A DNA stretch of 64,000 bases. Source: Ihuprevotella massiliensis (GTDB lineage: Bacteria > Bacteroidota > Bacteroidia > Bacteroidales > Bacteroidaceae). The notes beneath the pieces were generated by a model. It made no database searches and was not told the origin of the DNA. It worked only from the letters and a program-made list of their open reading frames with translations. Below, one piece after another: positions 7,463 to 15,504 of this stretch; position 1 is the stretch's first letter; the number at the start of each line of letters is the position of its first letter. The stretch lies in the NCBI GenBank assembly GCA_900095835.1, contig LT608321.1:1477085-1541084 (forward strand). Direction: 5' to 3'. Made by a program: the position numbers and the translations under genes.

Positions 7463-7504
7463 CTCAACATTATAAGCACACTCGAACCCTATTATAATCC
7501 CCTT

Positions 7505-9058
7505 ATGACACAAGCCGAACGTAAGAAAGCCCTTGAAGAATGGAAGGAGCATTGTAAGCGCGTACAGTCCCAAACAGCAGTAGCCAGTACGCTGGAAACA
7601 GCAGTCGAAAAAGACAAGCGTATCGCGCGCCTGCAGAAGGACTATGCAGCCTTTTGCGAGTACTACTTTCCTCACTTTTTGACCCTGCGCGACAAGACCA
7701 CAGGGGAGGTGCTGCGCACCATCCACAACGCACCTTTCCACAATGCAGCTGCGAAAAAGGTAAAAGAAACACCCAACCTTAAGGCGGTCTTCAAATGGCC
7801 TCGCGGTCACGCCAAAAGCACCCACTTTGACATTTTTGTGCCTATTTGGATGATGATACAACCTCAACCCCTTATACATGTAATGGTGGTTGTCGGTAAG
7901 AGTGAGGATGCTGCTAAGACGTTGTTAGGCGACTTGCAAGCAGAGCTAGAGTATAACCAGCGATTGATAGCTGACTTCGGTCAATTCAAAAATGTTGGCT
8001 CATGGGAGGATGGTCAGTTTGTGACCCAAGGGGATATTGCCTTTTTTGCACGTGGTCGCGGACAATCTCCACGTGGTCTACGTTATAAGGAGTCACGCCC
8101 CGATTACATCGTCATTGATGACTTAGACGATGACGAGCTCTGCAAAAATCCACGACGCGTGCGTGAGCTGACTGACTGGGTTAAGGAGGCGTTGTTTGGC
8201 TCACTCGACGTGGGTCGTGGTCGTTTTATCATGGTCGGCAACTTAATTTCAAAAACTTCTGTACTTGCCAATATAGCAGCCACTAAGAGTGTCCATGTCT
8301 CTGAGATTAAGGCTGTAGACCGTGACGGTAACCCTGTGTGGGCAGAGAAATGGACAAAGGAAGAAGCTGCGGAATATGCAGCCTTTGCCGGATACCGCTC
8401 TTGGCAGAAAGAGATGATGCATAATCCTATCATGGAGGGGAGCATCTTCAAACAAGAGTGGATTCAGTATAAAAAACTCCCCAAGCTCGACAAGTACGAT
8501 GCGCTTGTGTGCTACACTGATCCATCCTTCAAATCGCGCGGTAATGACTTCAAGGCATCGCGCCTTTGGGGAAAGATTGGCAACGAGCTGCACCTTATCA
8601 ACTGCTGGGTGCGCCAAGATAGTGTCAATGCCATGGTGCGCTGGCTCTACGACCTCTACGAGAGTTTGCCTGAGGGCGTGGCAGTGCCGTTCTTGATGGA
8701 GGCTAACTTCATGCAGGACATCATTTTAGATGAGTTCACGGCAGAGGGTGAGGTGCGTGGCTATCAACTCCCCATCATGGGCGATTATCGAAAGAAACCC
8801 GACAAGATACAGCGCATTGAAGCCGTATCTCCACTGTGGGAGCGTGGCTTTGTGTGGTACAACGAGGCTTTGCGCGACAACATCGACATGCAGACAGGCA
8901 TTGACCAAACGCTCGCTCTGGAGCGCGGTAGCTCTGTCCACGATGATGCGCCCGATGCTGACGAGGGGGCTATTTGGATACTCCAAAAGCACACCCGACA
9001 ACAGCGGTATGAGCCTAAGATGGGGATGCGCCCATCGGCAAAAAACAAAGTATGGTAA
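7505..9058 (+). CDS. Terminase large subunit (Mu gp28-like)
   Basis: 517 residues, a normal length for TerL. The ATPase domain has a Walker A-like WPRGHAKSTH at about residues 99-108 and a Walker B YIVIDDLDDDE at 201-211. The nuclease domain has VCYTDPSFKSRGNDF (about 342-356, first acidic metal ligand), VPFLMEANFMQD and a C-terminal DDAPDADEGA acidic cluster. It translocates DNA into the prohead and cuts it; Mu-like phages package by headful with flanking host DNA. It is followed by the gp36- and portal-like genes. Confidence 0.9.
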   Translation: MTQAERKKALEEWKEHCKRVQSQTAVASTLETAVEKDKRIARLQKDYAAFCEYYFPHFLTLRDKTTGEVLRTIHNAPFHNAAAKKVKETPNLKAVFKWPRGHAKSTHFDIFVPIWMMIQPQPLIHVMVVVGKSEDAAKTLLGDLQAELEYNQRLIADFGQFKNVGSWEDGQFVTQGDIAFFARGRGQSPRGLRYKESRPDYIVIDDLDDDELCKNPRRVRELTDWVKEALFGSLDVGRGRFIMVGNLISKTSVLANIAATKSVHVSEIKAVDRDGNPVWAEKWTKEEAAEYAAFAGYRSWQKEMMHNPIMEGSIFKQEWIQYKKLPKLDKYDALVCYTDPSFKSRGNDFKASRLWGKIGNELHLINCWVRQDSVNAMVRWLYDLYESLPEGVAVPFLMEANFMQDIILDEFTAEGEVRGYQLPIMGDYRKKPDKIQRIEAVSPLWERGFVWYNEALRDNIDMQTGIDQTLALERGSSVHDDAPDADEGAIWILQKHTRQQRYEPKMGMRPSAKNKVW

Positions 9059-9075
9059 CTCTAATATAAGACGAT

Positions 9076-9501
9076 ATGTTTGTCAATCAGGAAGACTATA
9101 AGGTGGTCATTGGCGAAGCTGCTCTAGGCGTACTCTCACGCATTGATGCTGCCAACATAGCTAACGCGGAAGCCGAGGCAAAGGAAGAAATATGCTCTTA
9201 TCTCCGACCCAAATACGACTGCGAGGCTATCTACGCTGCAGAGGGGGAGGCACGCAATCGACTCATCGTGATGTACACGGTGGACGTTGCACTCTACCAC
9301 CTATCTGCCTCTACACAGCAGCGCATGGGAGCGGAGGTGCGTAAGGAGAGATATGAGCGCGCCATTAAGTGGCTAGAGGGGGTAGCAAGGGGCTTTATCC
9401 TCCCCGACCTCCCTTTGGCAGGTAGTGGTAGCAACGGAGTAGACAACAGCCCATCGAGTATTTCGTATGGCTGCGAAAAAAAACAACATTATAGCTGGTA
9501 A
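9076..9501 (+). CDS. Mu gp36-like protein (DUF1320), head completion
   Basis: 141 residues: 'MFVNQEDYKVVIGEAALGVL', then a helical region with EEICSYLRPKYDCEAIY and VMYTVDVALYHLSA. This matches the small DUF1320/gp36 family found between terminase and portal or head genes in Mu-like phages, thought to act in head-tail joining. The last residues (GCEKKQHYSW) are variable. It overlaps nothing and is 2 bases from the portal start, so translation is probably coupled. Confidence 0.75.
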   Translation: MFVNQEDYKVVIGEAALGVLSRIDAANIANAEAEAKEEICSYLRPKYDCEAIYAAEGEARNRLIVMYTVDVALYHLSASTQQRMGAEVRKERYERAIKWLEGVARGFILPDLPLAGSGSNGVDNSPSSISYGCEKKQHYSW

Positions 9502-9503
9502 TT

Positions 9504-10937
9504 ATGAGCTTAGTATCCAAATTTAAGGGCTGGTTTGCCCCACAAGAAGATAATGTATTACACACTGCTTATGGCACTTATAACCTCGCCAAGAGCAGTG
9601 ACCGTGCTGCGCTAAAGCGCACCGTAGTAGAGATGCAACGACAGACAGATGCACTCACACGCAAGGATTTGAAAGATTGGCGGTCGGCTTGGCAGATGGC
9701 TATCAATGTAGATAACCCTAATCGCGCACGACTCTACGACTTATATCGAGATGTAGATGTAGACTTGCACCTATCGGGCTGTGTGGGACAGCGCACAGGC
9801 TTTGTCCTCGCGCGCTCCTTCAAACTCGAAAAGGCAGATGGCACGGCAGATGAGGAGGCTGTAAAGTTATTTGATGCCCCTTGGTTTAAGCAATTTATCA
9901 CGCAAGCCTTGAGCAACATCTATTGGGGATATACTCTCATTGAGTTGGGAGATGTCATCGTTAATGAGGATGGCAAGCGGATGTACACAGAGACTAAGAT
10001 TATACCTCGTAAGCACGTGCTTCCTGAGTACGGAGTAGTCGTGCGCCAAGTGGGTGAGGATGCTAAGGCTGGGGTTGATTACCGCGCGGACAACCTGCGC
10101 GATTGGTACATAGAAGTTGGTAGTGCTGATGACCTTGGACTCTATCTCAAGGCTGCCACACAGACCATCCCCAAGAAAAATGCTCTCGGATTTTGGGACA
10201 CCTTCAGCGAGATTTTTGGTATGCCCATGCGCATAGCAAAAACCACCACGCGTGACGACAAGGAGCGTGCAAAAATGGAAAAAATGATGGAGGGCATGGG
10301 GGCTGCCTTGTGGGCGGTGGTGCAAGAGGGTACAGAGATTGAGGTTGTCGAAAATAGCCGTGGCGATGCTTACAACGTCTATGACCGACGTATCGACCGC
10401 GCCAACTCTGAGCTATCTAAGCTCATCCTACAACAGACCATGACCATTGAGGACGGTAGCTCCCTTTCTCAGTCACAGACTCACCTTGAGGTGTTCAAAA
10501 ACCTCATCGAACAGGACTGCGACATGCTGCGCGACATTATCAACAATCGCCTCTTGCCACGCATGGTGCTGCATGGTTTCCCCGTGCAGGGCTTATCGTT
10601 CGAGTGGGACTACTCTGTGGACTATACTCCTGAGCAACAAATCGCTTATGAGCAGATGGTACTCAACAATTATGAGGTGGATGGTTCGTACTTCGAGGAA
10701 AAATACGGTATGCCTGTAGGCGAACGTCGCAGTGGTGGTTTCGACCCCTTGGGAGGCGGAGACAATGACGACGATAAAGACAAGGACAAGGCGAAGAACA
10801 AGAAGCTCCTGCACGACTATCTGACCCGATTGAGCCGAGAACTTGAGGGTAAGTCTGCCCACGAGGTAGATGCGCGCCAAGTCTGGCTGGAGACACTGCA
10901 GGCACAAGCTAAGACCAAGCAACCTTTTTTCGACTAA
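9504..10937 (+). CDS. Portal protein (Mu gp29-like, DUF935)
   Basis: 477 residues with DUF935 features: LTRKDLKDWRSAWQMAINVDNPNR, DVDVDLHLSGCVGQRTGFVL, IYWGYTLIELGDV, AKTTTRDDKERAKMEKMMEGMG and QQTMTIEDGSSLSQSQTHLEVF. Twelve copies form the vertex ring through which DNA passes. The C-terminus is Asp/Lys rich (DNDDDKDKDKAKNKK). The gene ends ...QPFFD-stop, and the TTTTTTC coding for the last Phe codons is a slippery heptamer followed by a hairpin. A fraction of ribosomes may therefore continue into the downstream MuF frame (see separate entry). Confidence 0.9.
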   Translation: MSLVSKFKGWFAPQEDNVLHTAYGTYNLAKSSDRAALKRTVVEMQRQTDALTRKDLKDWRSAWQMAINVDNPNRARLYDLYRDVDVDLHLSGCVGQRTGFVLARSFKLEKADGTADEEAVKLFDAPWFKQFITQALSNIYWGYTLIELGDVIVNEDGKRMYTETKIIPRKHVLPEYGVVVRQVGEDAKAGVDYRADNLRDWYIEVGSADDLGLYLKAATQTIPKKNALGFWDTFSEIFGMPMRIAKTTTRDDKERAKMEKMMEGMGAALWAVVQEGTEIEVVENSRGDAYNVYDRRIDRANSELSKLILQQTMTIEDGSSLSQSQTHLEVFKNLIEQDCDMLRDIINNRLLPRMVLHGFPVQGLSFEWDYSVDYTPEQQIAYEQMVLNNYEVDGSYFEEKYGMPVGERRSGGFDPLGGGDNDDDKDKDKAKNKKLLHDYLTRLSRELEGKSAHEVDARQVWLETLQAQAKTKQPFFD

Positions 10938-10958
10938 GCCCCTCTGATTATGAGGGGC
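10925..10958 (+). promoter_or_regulatory. Candidate -1 frameshift element joining portal and MuF genes
   Basis: Slippery heptamer T TTT TTC (10925-10931), in the correct phase of the portal frame (CCT TTT TTC GAC TAA). Six bases later comes a perfect 7-base-pair stem, GCCCCTC 10938-10944 and GAGGGGC 10952-10958, with loop TGATTAT. The -1 frame continues without stop (CGA CTA AGC CCC TCT GAT TAT GAG...) straight into the MuF gene frame, which has no ATG, GTG or TTG before 11036. No U-tract follows the hairpin, so it is unlikely to be a terminator. Confidence 0.6.
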
Positions 10959-11035
10959 TGCATGCTCGGTATCGCGCGCTACTCACCTGCGACCATGGAG
11001 AGGGATGTAGCTGTGGATGCTCGTCTCACCTTGAG

Positions 11036-12391
11036 ATGGGGCGTAAGGATGTCCCCGAGGCAGACCGCGAAAAACTAAAGAAAAAGTTCAAGGGGATGAT
11101 GCGCGCTCTCTACAGACAAGAGGGGGCGATGCTAGATGTGGAGGTTTTGCGTGAGAGTGAGGTATTAGATTTTATCGATGCTCACGCTGCTGTGCTTGAT
11201 AGTACGTTTGACAAGGTTAAGATGAGTGATAGTATGCGCTTATCGCTTCAAAAAAGTGACTGGATTTTCTCGGGCATGAAGGCTTTCCACGAACTCCATG
11301 AAGCCTTTCCGTCCTTGCTTGACGAACACGGAGAAAGAAAGCCGTTCGACCGCTTTTACAACGACGTTAGAAAGGTGGACGAAACCTATAACCGCAACTA
11401 CCTACGAGCGGAGTACAATTTTGCTACTGCCTCTGCAGAGATGGCTGCCAAGTGGGAACAATACGAAAGGGATGGGGATAGATACTACCTGCAATATCGC
11501 ACGGTAGGAGATAGTCACGTTCGCGAAGAGCACGCTGCGCTCAATGGAACTACGCTACCCGTGTCACATCCCTTTTGGGATACGCATTATCCACCCAATG
11601 GATGGAATTGTCGCTGTTTGGCGGTGCAGGTACGTAAGTCGTCACACGAGCAGACGTCAGAGGATGAGCTGTCTAAGCGCACCAAGGCTCTAGCTGAGCA
11701 GCAGGAAAAGAGTAAGGGCAAGAGTGAGATGTTTCGTTTTAATCCAGGAAAGCAACGCAAGGTGTTCCCCGACTACAATCCTTACACTATCAAGCGATGT
11801 AGCGACTGCGACTTGGCAAAAGGGAAGTTTGGAAAGGCGGATGCCAATGAGCTTTGTGCTGGGTGTGCTTTGCTGCGTGACTGCATGGACAGTGCTGGGT
11901 GCATCACAGACAAAGAGTTTGGAAGACGCCTACTGATAAGTAAGCAAGCCGACCAAAATGAGATAAAACTCAACACTGAGGCAGCTCGTATACTACTTCG
12001 AAATTTTCCCGATATGCATATCAAGATAAGAGAACACATAACAGATGGACGTAAGAATCCCGAGTATCTCATTAACGGCGTAAGAGCCGATAGAAAGGGT
12101 ATTGAAAGCGAGAAAGGTGTCAGAAATGCTTTCAGAAAAGCTAAGGAGCAAACATGCAAAATTGTGGTGCTTGACCTCAATGCACATATGAATCGTTTTC
12201 CTTTACGCAGCAAAAAGCTTGCAAAACAAATAAGTGGTAGAAGGGAAGACTTTGTTTCTGGTGCAATAATAGAGTGCTATATTCTATACAAAGAGAAAGC
12301 GACTCTAATAATGAGTAAGGACTTCAAAAACAGTGATACCAAAGAACTTAACTCTTATCTAACCACTATAATAAACAAATCAGCTGAGTAA
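11036..12391 (+). CDS. MuF (gp30-like) head morphogenesis protein with C-terminal nuclease-toxin-like domain
   Basis: 451 residues from the first ATG; the frame is open back to 10931 and may be translated as a -1 fusion with the portal. The extra N-terminal stretch would read SPSDYEGLHARYRALLTC... The MuF core is at about residues 120-195: YRTVGDSHVREEHAALNGTTLP and HYPPNGWNCRC. A Cys-rich segment follows at 255-290 (CSDCDLAKG...CAGCALLRDC). Residues ~320-451 form a separate domain (NPEYLINGVRADRKG, CKIVVLDLN) that resembles CdiA-type tRNA nuclease ends of polymorphic toxins; this resemblance is from memory. MuF proteins sit inside heads and can be ejected. The 3' third looks more AT-rich than the rest, consistent with a swapped module. 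No immunity gene follows on the same strand. Confidence 0.8.
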   Translation: MGRKDVPEADREKLKKKFKGMMRALYRQEGAMLDVEVLRESEVLDFIDAHAAVLDSTFDKVKMSDSMRLSLQKSDWIFSGMKAFHELHEAFPSLLDEHGERKPFDRFYNDVRKVDETYNRNYLRAEYNFATASAEMAAKWEQYERDGDRYYLQYRTVGDSHVREEHAALNGTTLPVSHPFWDTHYPPNGWNCRCLAVQVRKSSHEQTSEDELSKRTKALAEQQEKSKGKSEMFRFNPGKQRKVFPDYNPYTIKRCSDCDLAKGKFGKADANELCAGCALLRDCMDSAGCITDKEFGRRLLISKQADQNEIKLNTEAARILLRNFPDMHIKIREHITDGRKNPEYLINGVRADRKGIESEKGVRNAFRKAKEQTCKIVVLDLNAHMNRFPLRSKKLAKQISGRREDFVSGAIIECYILYKEKATLIMSKDFKNSDTKELNSYLTTIINKSAE

Positions 12392-12409
12392 TTTACACTC
12401 AGCTGATTT
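12377..12409. terminator. Terminator hairpin at end of MuF gene
   Basis: Perfect 13-base-pair inverted repeat: left arm AAATCAGCTGAGT 12377-12389, loop AATTTAC, right arm 12397-12409 ending in TTT. It overlaps the MuF stop codon and lies between convergent blocks, so it can act in both directions. Confidence 0.7.
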
Positions 12410-12481
12410 ATCAAGAAGGCTAAGCTTGAAGTTATCGCGCTCTTTAACAGCGACATCTTGATGACGCAAAGATAGAAAAAG

Positions 12482-12510
12482 CTCCGCAAACCACCAAATG
12501 ATTTGCGGAG
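12482..12510. terminator. Bidirectional terminator between convergent prophage blocks
   Basis: Stem CTCCGCAAA 12482-12490 and TTTGCGGAG 12502-12510 (9 bp perfect, 11-base loop), followed by TTTTGTTGT on the + strand and preceded by GAAAAAG, which gives a U-run on the - strand. It lies between the MuF gene and the convergent gene at 12561. Confidence 0.8.
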
Positions 12511-12560
12511 TTTTGTTGTCTTGACGTGATTTTTATTTCAAAATCGGGTGATTACAGTGT

Positions 12561-12965
12561 TCACAAGAGTTCCTTTAAAGTTTCGTCAATCGTTTTCATC
12601 TGTTCCTTGGTGAGGATGTAGGCGTATTCCTCACCGTCTTCGGGTGAGATGAGTGGCGTGAAAGAAATGCAGGGCACGACCTTGAAGATGCTCGGGAATT
12701 GCGGGCGGGTCATATCTTCATCTTCGCGCAGGTCGTCGATGGTGATTTCATTTTCTGGGCTTTTCGCTAAGAAGAGGTGGTGAATGACTTCGGTCTGGGC
12801 GCGCGAGATTTGATACTTTTCTGTCAGGTAATAGATTTGGGTTTCATCACGACCATTGTACTCCACAATATTCTCACCCCCGGCATCTTTAAAAGCTTTA
12901 ATGAGTTCTTCACCGTACTTTTCGTTGCCGCGGAAGAAGCTCCCAATTTTAATTTCTTTTTTCAT
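12561..12965 (-). CDS. Uncharacterised acidic phage protein
   Basis: 134 residues, starting MKKEIKIGSFFRGNEKYGEEL. I do not recognise a family. It is rich in Asp/Glu (for example PENEITIDDLREDEDM) with no membrane segment or signal peptide, and ends in a Lys/Glu-rich helix (TKEQMKTIDETLKELL). It is the last gene of the leftward early/middle operon, 12 bases after the gp37-like gene, and converges on the MuF toxin-like end. A head-tail joining role would suit its order. An immunity role against the MuF C-terminal domain is possible but only speculation. Confidence 0.6.
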   Translation of the reverse strand: MKKEIKIGSFFRGNEKYGEELIKAFKDAGGENIVEYNGRDETQIYYLTEKYQISRAQTEVIHHLFLAKSPENEITIDDLREDEDMTRPQFPSIFKVVPCISFTPLISPEDGEEYAYILTKEQMKTIDETLKELL

Positions 12966-12977
12966 ATCATTTAATTG

Positions 12978-13424
12978 TTAGGGATTATTTGACTCTTTCA
13001 CTACAATGAACCTGAACTGCTCAATGTTCTCCAGCAACTCTTCGTGGTTGTGGTTGGTGTGGGTCGTGATAAGCTCCATGCCGTGGAAGTGCTCACCTCG
13101 TAACCCTCTAACAACGGAGCAAATGCGCTCTGACAACTCGAAGGCTGCAAAGTCGTCTGTGTCCTCACCTAGTGCCGTGCTACCCACCCAATCGGTGACG
13201 ATGTGCAGCGACACCGTGCCTTCACCACGCATCGCATTGGGCTGTCCGCCAAGTCGCTGCCAATTGATTGCACCAAACTCAACAAACACTGCAGGACGAG
13301 ACCATTGCTGCTCCTGCTCGATAAATTCCACGTTGTGATTCCACAAGTCTATGTGCTTGATTTCACCACCTAATGCTGTGCGCAATTGCTCTACAATGCG
13401 CTGGTAGATTTCTTTTCTGACCAT
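12978..13424 (-). CDS. Mu gp37-like / tail terminator-like protein
   Basis: 148 residues: 'MVRKEIYQRIVEQLRTALGGEIKHIDLWN', 'SRPAVFVEFGAINWQRLGG', 'GTVSLHIVTDWVGST' and 'HFHGMELITTHTNHNHEELLENIEQFRF'. This is the layout of small alpha/beta tail terminator or completion proteins, which cap the tail tube and join it to the head. In Bacteroidetes Mu-like phages a protein of this kind follows the gpG-like morphogenesis gene, as here. Family assignment rests on pattern and position. Confidence 0.6.
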   Translation of the reverse strand: MVRKEIYQRIVEQLRTALGGEIKHIDLWNHNVEFIEQEQQWSRPAVFVEFGAINWQRLGGQPNAMRGEGTVSLHIVTDWVGSTALGEDTDDFAAFELSERICSVVRGLRGEHFHGMELITTHTNHNHEELLENIEQFRFIVVKESNNP

Positions 13425-13441
13425 ATTCTAATGCTGTTATA

Positions 13442-13993
13442 TTATAGTTCGTACTGTTTGAAAAACTCATCTAGACATTCATCGATAATACTTTCCACGA
13501 TGCGCTCCACCTCAGGAGATGCGCCAATGAATTGTCGTTTGGGAATGGTGATGGTGCTACCTACTTTCATAAGTGCCATGCGCTTCCAAAATTCCGCTGT
13601 CGCGCCTAATTGTACATTTTGCTTATTCGCCCTCAGCTCGCCATTTTTTCGCCTGCCCATGCCCTTATTGGCTTCGTAGTACTTAGCCCAAAAAAAACGC
13701 TTCATCTTGGTTGTGACAACGATTTCTCCACCTTCGTTGTGAATAGCAGCATAGGGCAGCGTACTCTCCCAAGTGATCTTACCTGCACTTACCTTACCAC
13801 GGATGCTGCGACGGAGCGCACCACTGTCCACCAGCACATGTCGTCCTGCCTTAGAGGGATGCTTAGCGCGCGCCCATTTTTCCGAAAAAAAAGCCTGTCG
13901 CTCAAAGTTGCGGTCAAAAGCATCATCTAGTTCTACTCGCACATCTTGCAGGATATGACGGATTATTTCGCGGAAGTCTTTGTTTGTTGCCAT
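13442..13993 (-). CDS. Phage virion morphogenesis protein (Mu gpG / P2 S-like)
   Basis: 183 residues with the conserved layout of the family: EKWARAKHPSKAGRHVLVDSGALRRSI (about residues 38-65), WESTLPYAAIHNEGGEI (about 75-91), and ITIPKRQFIGASPEVERIVESII near the C-terminus. The 'D-S-G-x-L-R-x-S', 'YAxIHxxGG' and 'PxRxFxG' signatures are visible. It acts in tail completion and head-tail joining. The start overlaps the end of the upstream gene (13963-14223) by 31 bases, consistent with one operon. Confidence 0.85.
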   Translation of the reverse strand: MATNKDFREIIRHILQDVRVELDDAFDRNFERQAFFSEKWARAKHPSKAGRHVLVDSGALRRSIRGKVSAGKITWESTLPYAAIHNEGGEIVVTTKMKRFFWAKYYEANKGMGRRKNGELRANKQNVQLGATAEFWKRMALMKVGSTITIPKRQFIGASPEVERIVESIIDECLDEFFKQYEL

Positions 13994-14223
13994 AAGGGTA
14001 ATCCTTGTTCGGGGGTATGCAGCAAAGCCGAAGAGGGCAATTTGTCCTCTTCGACTTGTCGGTTGATAATGTTGTTAAAGGTGCGCTCGCAGATGCAATA
14101 CTTAGGATAGATGTGCCGTCGCCAAATCTCTCGGTTGGAGAGTCCGATACGACTCCACTCATCGTAGATAGCTTGTATCTCCAAGACACGCTTAATATAA
14201 CTTCTTCCCTTTCGGTGCTGCAT
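13963..14223 (-). CDS. Conserved small HTH-like phage protein
   Basis: 86 residues: MQHRKGRSYIKRVLEIQAIYDEWSRIGLSNREIWRRHIYPKY... Short helical proteins with 'Y-I-x-R-V-x-x-I-x-A-I-Y-D-x-x-x-x-x-G-L-S-N-R-E-I-W-R-R' recur, as I recall, in Bacteroidetes Mu-like prophages just before morphogenesis genes. The region around residues 22-55 could form a helix-turn-helix, so a late-gene regulator or small DNA-binding role is plausible; no function is proven. It overlaps the next gene by 31 bases and is preceded by two 7-base repeat units. Confidence 0.65.
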   Translation of the reverse strand: MQHRKGRSYIKRVLEIQAIYDEWSRIGLSNREIWRRHIYPKYCICERTFNNIINRQVEEDKLPSSALLHTPEQGLPLWQQTKTSAK

Positions 14224-14232
14224 AATTGGTTG

Positions 14233-14246
14233 ATGTTAGACGTTAG
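14233..14246. repeat. 7-base tandem repeat, 2 units
   Basis: Units ATGTTAG and ACGTTAG, 10 bases upstream of the start codon at 14223, in the short gap after the DUF3164 gene. Confidence 0.7.
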
Positions 14247-14250
14247 CTTC

Positions 14251-14901
14251 TCACACTTCCGTCACGCTTAAGGGGATGCTTTGCCAAGCTCCGTTGTCAT
14301 CCTTTTTCTCAGCCCTGATGTACTGTTTGGTCACTGTGGGTTGGTAACTCTCCTCGATGATGCGTACACCTTCGCAGAATTTCTCGTCACCCACTTCATC
14401 TGCCATTTTACGGAGCTGGAGCACGCGAGATGCCTTGATTTGCCCTGTGGCATCGCGTGCCAATAGGCGGAGGACTGCCGATACAAGTGCTTTCGTGGTT
14501 TCATCTTTTGCCAAGCTCTCTATGTAGTTCTTGACCATCGTAATACCATCTTCCACGGTATCTCGGTAGCCGTCTACCGTGTGCACGCCTAGGATAATTC
14601 GGCATCGGCTGTCACTCGTCGTGAAGGTGTGGCTGCGTTGATTGTCCTTAGGTATGCCTATCACCTCACTCTTCATATCCAGTACCGTCGAAAAATCATT
14701 GTACACTTTTTCCTTGGTGGCTTTGATTTGTTGGCTGAGAGACTCAAGCTCTTCCACGGCTTTGATAACTTCGGCATCTACTAGTTCTGCATACTCTACG
14801 CGCGCTTGCTTGCGTGCTTCTTCTGCTGCCTTCTTTTCTTTTTCAGCGCGAAAGGCTTCAAATTCTGCGCGCTCTTCGGGGGTCATGGTTACTTGTTCCA
14901 T
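14251..14901 (-). CDS. DUF3164 family phage protein
   Basis: 216 residues. Charged coiled-coil N-terminus (ERAEFEAFRAEKEKKAAEEARKQ, then an 'ELESLSQQIKATKEKVYNDFS' helix), followed by the DUF3164 signature: VDGYRDTVEDGITMVKNYIESL (about residues 107-128), SAVLRLLARDATGQIKASRVLQLRKMA and VRIIEESYQPTVTKQYIR. The family is confined largely to Mu-like and related temperate phages and is encoded in the early-middle operon; its molecular role is unknown. Overlaps the upstream gene end by 13 bases. Confidence 0.88.
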   Translation of the reverse strand: MEQVTMTPEERAEFEAFRAEKEKKAAEEARKQARVEYAELVDAEVIKAVEELESLSQQIKATKEKVYNDFSTVLDMKSEVIGIPKDNQRSHTFTTSDSRCRIILGVHTVDGYRDTVEDGITMVKNYIESLAKDETTKALVSAVLRLLARDATGQIKASRVLQLRKMADEVGDEKFCEGVRIIEESYQPTVTKQYIRAEKKDDNGAWQSIPLSVTEV

Positions 14902-15329
14902 TGTGGGGAGGTTATAAATTCGACAATATTGGTTTTACAGATGGATACGACCTCCGTCGAGGGGTCTTGTGATTCATGCAGCCCTTCTTCTTTGATAGTG
15001 GCATTTAGTCCACATTCTAGGTCTTCTCCCTCGACATACACTCTACGAGGGACTTTCTTGACTTTGCCTTTCTCGGTGAGTTGATATTCATGTAGAGTGA
15101 CCTTGTAGATGGCTGGTGGTTCAGGATTCTGATAGCGGAGCGTTGTATTCTTTTGGCGTACGACACTCTCTATTTCTACCATTGCGTTGCTGCATTCTAG
15201 CCAGTTAGCAACCACGACACCTGCACTCTCTTCGGGAGTATGCTCAACTAGGTATCTCTCACTCTTGGCGACGTTGCTGTTTCGCGCTTCATCTGAGCGC
15301 ATTACTTTGGCGGTGACTAGACTTATCAT
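14889..15329 (-). CDS. Uncharacterised early phage protein
   Basis: 146 residues: MISLVTAKVMRSDEARNSNVAKSERYLVEHTPEESAG... I cannot name a family with confidence. The central 'AIYKVTLHEYQLTEKGKVKKVPRRVYVEGEDLECGLN' looks like a beta-rich domain, somewhat reminiscent of DUF4494 proteins of Bacteroidetes phages. No signal or membrane segment. It overlaps DUF3164 by 13 bases, so the two are translationally linked. Confidence 0.65.
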   Translation of the reverse strand: MISLVTAKVMRSDEARNSNVAKSERYLVEHTPEESAGVVVANWLECSNAMVEIESVVRQKNTTLRYQNPEPPAIYKVTLHEYQLTEKGKVKKVPRRVYVEGEDLECGLNATIKEEGLHESQDPSTEVVSICKTNIVEFITSPQWNK

Positions 15330-15347
15330 AGGAGATAGGGATTAGGG

Positions 15348-15500
15348 TTAAAGGACTTGTAATACTTTTTCTTGACGTTGATACGCCCAATCGGCAAGAC
15401 GTTCGTAAAACTTGGCACGCTGGGTCAAGGTGTGGTCTTGCATCTCGATGCGTATCTCTTCTTTGAGTTCTTCTAGATAATTTTTGAGGTCTTCTTCCAT
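15348..15500 (-). CDS. Small 50-residue coiled-coil-like protein
   Basis: A 50-residue frame from ATG 15500 to TAA 15348: MEEDLKNYLEELKEEIRIEM, then QDHTLTQRAKFYERLADWAYQRQEKVLQVL. It is strongly charged and predicted helical. It starts 4 bases after the stop of the GemA-like gene and ends 18 bases before the next gene's start, filling what would otherwise be a gap in a tightly packed operon. This spacing and its coding-like composition support it as real. Function unknown. Confidence 0.6.
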   Translation of the reverse strand: MEEDLKNYLEELKEEIRIEMQDHTLTQRAKFYERLADWAYQRQEKVLQVL

Positions 15501-15504
15501 GGTG

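Noticed and set aside
10938-10958. Hairpin after portal stop as a transcription terminator
   Set aside because: No U-run follows and the MuF gene must be transcribed through it; placement fits a frameshift stimulator better.
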